NCBI GenBank assembly: GCA_964460345.1
Contig: CAYWRO010000111.1
Span: 1 to 9,367 of the forward strand
From: CAYWRO01 sp964460345
Lineage (GTDB): Bacteria > Planctomycetota > Phycisphaerae > Phycisphaerales > UBA1924
Length of the DNA stretch: 9,367 nucleotides
Reading direction: 5' to 3'
Both the position numbers and the translations under genes were made by a program. Shown here in pieces: positions 5,646 to 9,367 of the stretch. Positions within the stretch are counted from its first letter, which is position 1; each line of letters begins with the position of its first letter. A model generated the notes under the pieces. That model searched no databases and was not told the origin of the DNA. It was given only the letters and a program-made list of their open reading frames with translations.

Positions 5646-6722
5646 TTACGGACACCCCTCGAACCACGCATCCAGGTAGGCCAGCAGGTCGAAGACGTCC
5701 GTTGCGCTGCTGTCGTCCACATCCGCCAGGCAGAGGTGGCGAAGCGTGAAGGTGTGCGGGTCGCCCGCGGTGCCATCGCCGTCGCCGTCGAGGGAAAGGC
5801 CGCCGTGCACACCCGTGATGCCCGCGCCGAGCGTGACCGTGACGGCGTCGTTGGCAATGCCCGCGGGCAGATCGATCTGCATCAGAGGCGTGCCAGTCCC
5901 GGAAATCACCGCACCGGCGATCGAGCCGCTCGCCGCGCTCGTGAGCGTGACATCCGCATCGGTGAAGTTCACGGGCTGGTCGAAGGCAATCTGAATGGTG
6001 CTGATCGGCGCACGGGCGTAAAGGACGTCGTCCGGCTCGCGCGACGGTGCATGCAGGAGCACGCGCGGACCGGACGGCGGCGGCGGAGCGGTGACGTTGA
6101 TCGCGATGTTGTCGACGAGATAGCGTCCGCCCCACGTTCCGCCGGAGGGCCGCGACGCTGCGATCGCAACGTGGAACCGCCAGCGCCCGATGGAAAGATT
6201 GGGATGTTCATCCCCTCCGAGCGCCGGCGTGAAGTCCTCAGCCGTAAGCCCCGTCTGCACCAGCGTGGTCCAGGTCGAACCGAGGGTGGCGGTGGCCGTC
6301 GGGTGCTTATAGAAAACAGTGGGATCATCCAGGTTGCGAAGCTGGAACTCATAGACAATGGTGCTGCCAAAGGTCGCTCCCGGGATTGAAAAGCCCCTGA
6401 CATCGGCTCGGAAGTCGAGCTGCTGAATGGGACCGAGCGCGGCGGCATCCCACGTATCGCCGCCGACCGAAACGTTCAGGATCGCCAGGCTCTGCCCCAT
6501 GGTGAGTTCGGCCTCGAGTTGAACGGCATTGCCCGGGTTCCCGCCCGGCACGATGCTGACGTCGACCTCCGGATCACCAAAGCCGAAGTCGGTGCCTCCG
6601 GCCATGAAGTGGCCGGCAAGGGGTGACGGATCGAAGTCCTCCACCGTGAAAGGCTGCCCGAGTGCAGCCGCGGCAAGCGAGAATGCCGCAGCGAACGAAA
6701 ACCACCTCGTGATTCTGGCCAT
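5646..6722 (-). CDS. Secreted protein with Ig-like domain and GC-type dockerin-like C-terminus (358 aa)
   Basis: The start MARITRWFSFAAAFSLAAAA at 6722 has AGAGGAG about 7 bases upstream, and the signal peptide probably ends near residue 22 (ALG/QP). Residues 23-210 form a beta-rich region starting VEDFDPSPLAG and containing VYEFQLRNLDD and GGRYLVDNIAINV, like the jelly-roll extracellular domains of Planctomycetes. After a PPPPSGP linker, residues 220-328 look like a bacterial Ig-like domain, with IAFDQPVNFTDADVTL and an Asp-rich LDGDGDGTAGD. The tail has Cys331 and Cys357 bracketing one calcium-loop-like segment, DVDDSSATDVFD (334-345), then LLAYLDAWFEGCP. That is the one-repeat dockerin-like tail seen on many secreted Phycisphaerae proteins, probably for surface attachment or sorting. 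No catalytic residues are recognised. Confidence 0.85.
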   Translation of the reverse strand: MARITRWFSFAAAFSLAAAALGQPFTVEDFDPSPLAGHFMAGGTDFGFGDPEVDVSIVPGGNPGNAVQLEAELTMGQSLAILNVSVGGDTWDAAALGPIQQLDFRADVRGFSIPGATFGSTIVYEFQLRNLDDPTVFYKHPTATATLGSTWTTLVQTGLTAEDFTPALGGDEHPNLSIGRWRFHVAIAASRPSGGTWGGRYLVDNIAINVTAPPPPSGPRVLLHAPSREPDDVLYARAPISTIQIAFDQPVNFTDADVTLTSAASGSIAGAVISGTGTPLMQIDLPAGIANDAVTVTLGAGITGVHGGLSLDGDGDGTAGDPHTFTLRHLCLADVDDSSATDVFDLLAYLDAWFEGCP

Positions 6723-6753
6723 CGACTGCTCCTCTTCCAAACTGTTTCCTTCC

Positions 6754-6781
6754 AACATAAGGGTTGTCAGGCCGTTTGCAA
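6754..6781 (-). promoter_or_regulatory. Candidate sigma-70-type promoter of the dockerin-tailed gene
   Basis: On the minus strand, TTGCAA (6781-6776) and TATGTT (6759-6754) are separated by 16 bases, each matching 4 of 6 consensus positions. The expected transcription start would lie about 25 bases before the ATG, leaving room for the AGAGGAG ribosome binding site. The context is right, but the match is moderate. Confidence 0.4.
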
Positions 6782-6813
6782 GAGCGAATGTGCGAGGGGG
6801 CGTCGCGCGTGTA

Positions 6814-6843
6814 CAAAAAAGCCGCATCCCTGTGGATGCGGCC
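6814..6843 (-). terminator. Intrinsic terminator of the deoxyhypusine synthase family gene
   Basis: On the minus strand, GCCGCATCC and GGATGCGGC form a perfect 9-bp stem around the loop ACAG, followed directly by TTTTTTGTAC. It lies about 35 bases past the stop codon at 6877. This is the clearest rho-independent terminator in the window, and it separates this gene from the next minus-strand unit, whose promoter follows within 60 bases. Confidence 0.88.
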
Positions 6844-6876
6844 TTCAGACGGATCTCTACGGGAATTCTGTGCGGC

Positions 6877-7989
6877 TCAGCCCACGGTTTCCGCCGCGAA
6901 CAGGTCCGCGAACTTGCGCTCCTGGCGCTTCTTCCATTCGCCGCGGTGGTAGGCGTCGCTGGTGAGGATCGGGAAGAGGGCGGTCAGTTCGCCGTAGACC
7001 ATCTGCTCGTGGACGACGTCGACCTTGCCCCAACTGCACGCCTCGCGGAGTGTGGAGCCGGAGAGCGCGCCGTCGCGGCTGTCGGCGACGGTGAGCTGGA
7101 TGGCGTACTTGTGCATCGTGATGGCGTCGGTGGCGCGGAGGTCGGCCCCCTTGGCCCCGCCGCCGCGCTCCGCGAGGAGTTCGGCCGCGACGACGATGTC
7201 CTGGGCGAAGTTCTTGGGGACGCCGCCGCCGAGCATGAGAAGCCCCGTGTCGCCCGCGGCGAGCTTGATGTCGGTGAGTTCCTTAAAGTCCTTTCCGGAG
7301 TCGAAGCTGACTGCCGGGCGGCCCTGCTCGGCCCGCTCCGTCTGGTGCAGGACGATGCCGAAGCCGGCGGAGCAGTCGCTCAGCGCCGGGACGAAGATCG
7401 GCACGCGCTTCTTGTAGCAGGACAGGACGATCGACTCGTTCTTCGGGTGGTTCTTCGCGAGGTACGCGCCCATCGCGTCGATCAACTCGCGCGACGAATA
7501 CGGGCGGGCCTCGAGAGAATCGAAGATCTGCTTGGTCGTGTCATCGCAGGCGCGGAGTTCTTCCTCGTCGATGTACGTGTCGTAGATGCGATCGATCATG
7601 AGATCGCGCAGGGTCTTGTCGTCGACCGGCGGGGCTTCCGGCGAGCCCGGCGCGATGTAATGCCGGAAGCCGAGCCCCTCGAAAAAATCCTGGTCCACGA
7701 TGTTCGCGCCCGTCGAGACGATCGCATCGACCATGTTGTTCTCGATGAGCGTGATGATCGCCTTCTTCAGCCCCGCGCTCACGACGGAGCCAGCCAGCGT
7801 CAGGACGACGCCACAGCGCGTGTCGGCGAGCATCATCGAATAAATGTCCGCCGCGCGGGCGAGCGTGCGCGACGAGTAAGCCATCTGGCGATACGCCTCC
7901 ACGATCGGCCGGGCGTCGAAGCGCGTGATGTCCACATGCTCGATCGGCGTGGAAAGCAGGTCCTGGCGGGTCCATTCGGTTGTGGTCAT
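6877..7989 (-). CDS. Deoxyhypusine synthase family protein (370 aa)
   Basis: The start MTTTEWTRQDLLSTPIEHVD at 7989 is preceded by GGAGG five bases upstream, a strong ribosome binding site. Deoxyhypusine synthase moves the aminobutyl group of spermidine onto eIF5A with NAD and a lysine imine; bacterial relatives include homospermidine synthase-like enzymes. Visible family motifs are TLAGSVVSAGLKKAI (64-78), the VSTGAN segment (91-96), PALSDCSAGFG (201-211) matching PALTDGS in eukaryotic enzymes, GLLMLGGGVPKNF (249-261) for the NAD region, and SWGK with Lys322, matching the catalytic lysine in the human SWGK motif. The length is near the usual 340-380. The protein is cytoplasmic, with no signal. 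Bacteria lack eIF5A, so the substrate is probably a polyamine or an unknown protein. FKBP lies upstream in the same direction across the gap; a terminator follows. Family certain, reaction not. Confidence 0.9.
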   Translation of the reverse strand: MTTTEWTRQDLLSTPIEHVDITRFDARPIVEAYRQMAYSSRTLARAADIYSMMLADTRCGVVLTLAGSVVSAGLKKAIITLIENNMVDAIVSTGANIVDQDFFEGLGFRHYIAPGSPEAPPVDDKTLRDLMIDRIYDTYIDEEELRACDDTTKQIFDSLEARPYSSRELIDAMGAYLAKNHPKNESIVLSCYKKRVPIFVPALSDCSAGFGIVLHQTERAEQGRPAVSFDSGKDFKELTDIKLAAGDTGLLMLGGGVPKNFAQDIVVAAELLAERGGGAKGADLRATDAITMHKYAIQLTVADSRDGALSGSTLREACSWGKVDVVHEQMVYGELTALFPILTSDAYHRGEWKKRQERKFADLFAAETVG

Positions 7990-8048
7990 GCTGACCTCCA
8001 ATGAGTGGCCACGTCCCCCCTTGGCCGCTGGCTGGAGTCGATGCCCGC

Positions 8049-8148
8049 NNNNNNNNNNNNNNNNNNNNNNNNNNNNNNNNNNNNNNNNNNNNNNNNNNNN
8101 NNNNNNNNNNNNNNNNNNNNNNNNNNNNNNNNNNNNNNNNNNNNNNNN
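8049..8148. other. Assembly gap of 100 N
   Basis: Exactly 100 unknown bases, the conventional scaffold-gap length, so the true distance may differ. The gap hides the last residues and stop of the FKBP gene and part of the 5' region of the deoxyhypusine synthase family gene, including any promoter between them. Confidence 0.95.
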
Positions 8149-8749
8149 ACCCCAGCAGCAGCACCTCGTACACAACCGTCGCCCCGCCCGGCACATTCAG
8201 GTGCCCCTCCGGCCCGTACGCCAGTTCCGGCGGGATCGTCAAACGTCGCAGCCCGCCGACTCGCATCCCCGGCAGACCCTGGCGCCAGCCGCGGATCAGC
8301 CTGTCCAGTTCCAGCGTCACCGGTTGGCCACGGGTATAGGTGGTATCAAAGGTTGCGCCGTCCGGCCCGACATCGTCGTCGGCCACGCGTCCAACGTAGT
8401 GCACCGTGATCGTCACGCCCTCGCTGGCCAGCAACGCAGGCCCCTGCCCCTCGCGCAAGTCTTCGATGACGAGTCCCCCCGCAAGCGTGACGCGCTCCAC
8501 CGGCTGCGGCGCGGCGGTCTCCATGACCTGGCCGGCGCTGCTTGCCCCCTGCGAGGCGGGCTCATCGGCCGCATCGCCGTTGAGCGGATCCGTGTTCGGA
8601 TTCACGCGCTGATCGGCCTCGGAGATCTCGATCGGCTCCGGCCGGTCCTCCGCCGCGGCGGGCCCGGATCCGCACCCGGCGAGCAGCGCGGCGGAAGCCG
8701 TCGCCAGCACGCCGCCGATCCACCGCCAGGCCCGAGACCGTTCGATCAT
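8149..8749 (-). CDS. FKBP-type peptidyl-prolyl isomerase lipoprotein (3' end in gap)
   Basis: The start MIERSRAWRWIGGVLATASA at 8749 begins a lipoprotein signal peptide with lipobox LLAGC (Cys26), so the protein is anchored to a membrane on the outside. Residues 27-86 are an acidic, Pro/Ala/Ser-rich linker. Residues 87-200 are an FKBP domain that catalyses cis-trans isomerisation of prolyl bonds and helps fold exported proteins: VTITVHYVG (Tyr118), ATFDTTYTRG (Phe134, Asp135), LIRGWRQGLPGM (Trp155), TIPPELAYGP (Tyr178) and VVYEVLLLG at the end. All main binding-pocket positions appear to be kept. The domain normally ends within a few residues of VYEVLLLG, so only the last residues and stop are lost in the gap. 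An in-frame ATG 15 codons upstream (8794) would overlap the pdxA promoter region and is less likely. It is divergent from pdxA. Confidence 0.9.
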
Positions 8750-8784
8750 GCCCGATCGTTGGCGGGCCGGGCGGACGCGGCCAC

Positions 8785-8790
8785 TACAAT
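8785..8790 (+). promoter_or_regulatory. Candidate -10 box of pdxA (possible leaderless transcript)
   Basis: TACAAT matches the TATAAT consensus at 5 of 6 positions and ends 8 bases before the pdxA ATG at 8799. A start of transcription at the usual distance would fall on or within two bases of that ATG. No Shine-Dalgarno is visible before the ATG. No clear -35 box is found at 16-18 bases. Confidence 0.4.
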
Positions 8791-8798
8791 TCATTCAG

Positions 8799-9367
8799 AT
8801 GGGTGGATCTTCGGACAATCGGCCGGTGATCGGCGTGACGATGGGCGATCCAGTCGGGATCGGGCCCGAGGTGATCGTCAAAGCGCTCGCCGATCGCACG
8901 CTGTGGGGTGGCGTCGGCGGCAGCGCGGCCGGCAGGAGCGCCGCTGAGGGCGCCGCCGGGTCCGCCGCGGAAGGCGGTGCGCGATTCTTCATCTTCGGCC
9001 TCGCCTCGTCGCTGGAAGCCGCCGCGGAACGCGCCGGCATCCGCCCGTACTGGTGGCGAATCGTCCACGGCTCCCCTCGACTGGACTCGGTCGGGGCCCA
9101 CGATGTGGTGGTGCTGGACTACCCGGAGTTCGCCGACCCCGCCGAGCACGGGCGGGCACGCTCCGGCATTGTCGGGCAGGGCGACAGGGCGCTCATGCCC
9201 GGGCCGAGCGAGTGGGGCGGTCGCACTTCGCTGCAGTGGGTGGAGGACGCCATTCGTGCGGCGCAGAAAGCGCCCGGCGAACTGGGCCGCATCGATGCGA
9301 TCGTCACGGCGCCGATCAGCAAGATGTCCTGGAACCTGGCCGGCGCGAAGCGGTTTCCAGGCCACAC
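8799..9367 (+). CDS. pdxA: 4-hydroxythreonine-4-phosphate dehydrogenase PdxA, N-terminal part
   Basis: This is the only plus-strand gene, and it runs off the right edge after 189 codons (family length about 330). PdxA oxidises 4-phosphohydroxy-L-threonine with NAD in vitamin B6 (PLP) synthesis, in the cytoplasm as a metal-dependent dimer. Diagnostic segments are PVIGVTMGDPVGIGPEVIVK (residues 9-28), which is the N-terminal signature, FFIFG (63-67), the GGRTSLQWVEDAI helix (140-152), and TAPISK (170-175) followed by NLAGAKRFPGH, whose His189 is a metal ligand in the family. Residues about 36-61 are an unusual Gly/Ala/Ser-rich insertion between the first helix and FFIFG, where relatives have only a few residues. 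The start MGGSSDNRPV is the only ATG before the signature; it lacks a ribosome binding site but has a close upstream -10-like box. Confidence 0.92.
   Translation, partial: MGGSSDNRPVIGVTMGDPVGIGPEVIVKALADRTLWGGVGGSAAGRSAAEGAAGSAAEGGARFFIFGLASSLEAAAERAGIRPYWWRIVHGSPRLDSVGAHDVVVLDYPEFADPAEHGRARSGIVGQGDRALMPGPSEWGGRTSLQWVEDAIRAAQKAPGELGRIDAIVTAPISKMSWNLAGAKRFPGH

Noticed and set aside
4165..5679. Long plus-strand open frame of about 500 codons opposite the ABC permease
   Set aside because: It is extremely rich in Asp, Glu, Arg and Gly, has no domain, and is exactly antisense to a clear permease. High G+C removes stops in such frames.
6529..8004. Long plus-strand open frame of about 490 codons opposite the deoxyhypusine synthase family gene and the dockerin-tailed gene
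   Set aside because: It spans two well-supported minus-strand genes and their terminator, with no family features of its own.
8049..8148. Reading the FKBP and deoxyhypusine synthase genes as one fused open frame across the N run
   Set aside because: The apparent continuity comes from unknown bases; FKBP domains end at this point and the second gene has its own strong ribosome binding site.
8784..9365. Minus-strand open frame opposite the right-hand end
   Set aside because: It is antisense to pdxA, whose signature motifs are clear on the plus strand.

Overview
The window is high-G+C bacterial DNA, most likely from a planctomycete (Planctomycetota, probably the Phycisphaerae side). The main evidence is a secreted protein that ends in a one-loop, Cys-bracketed dockerin-like tail finishing in Gly-Cys-Pro. 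Supporting evidence is a helical plus fibronectin-III protein of a type I associate with planctomycetes, and several intergenic repeat types common in such genomes. Assignment is by recognition only; no search was run. A run of 100 N at 8049-8148 is an assembly gap.

Layout. Almost everything is on the minus strand. From left to right: the 5' end of an NAD(P)H-dependent FMN reductase-like gene with a 12-glycine tract (1-135, runs off the edge); a G-rich spacer; a small helical/FnIII protein (346-1047); a gene-free stretch of about 720 bases (1048-1771) holding a nested inverted repeat (1094-1304) and a CG-rich low-complexity block with a 12-bp perfect palindrome; a beta-propeller lipoprotein (1772-2785); a Cys4 CPxC-type small protein (3039-3443); a two-domain fused ABC permease of the Fe3+/FbpB type (3514-5559); a secreted Ig-like/dockerin-tailed protein (5646-6722); a deoxyhypusine synthase family protein (6877-7989) followed by a clear intrinsic terminator; the gap; and an FKBP-type prolyl isomerase lipoprotein (8149-8749) whose last residues lie in the gap. 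Divergent from it on the plus strand is pdxA (8799 to the right edge, partial), vitamin B6 biosynthesis.

How the genes fit together. There is no obvious multi-gene system. Most genes look like separate units divided by spacers of about 70-700 bases, many carrying repeats or hairpins. The ABC permease has no ATPase or binding protein nearby. FKBP and the deoxyhypusine synthase homologue lie in the same direction across the gap and may share a transcript. The FKBP lipoprotein, propeller lipoprotein and dockerin-tailed protein are predicted to be exported; the rest are cytoplasmic or, for the permease, inner-membrane.

Most worth a second look: the bacterial deoxyhypusine synthase homologue with its active-site lysine motif kept; the nested inverted repeat; the low-complexity Gly/Ala insertions in two otherwise ordinary enzymes at the two window edges; and a possible leaderless pdxA promoter. 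I see no CRISPR array, tRNA, rRNA, transposase, integrase or defence island, and no convincing undescribed multi-gene system.
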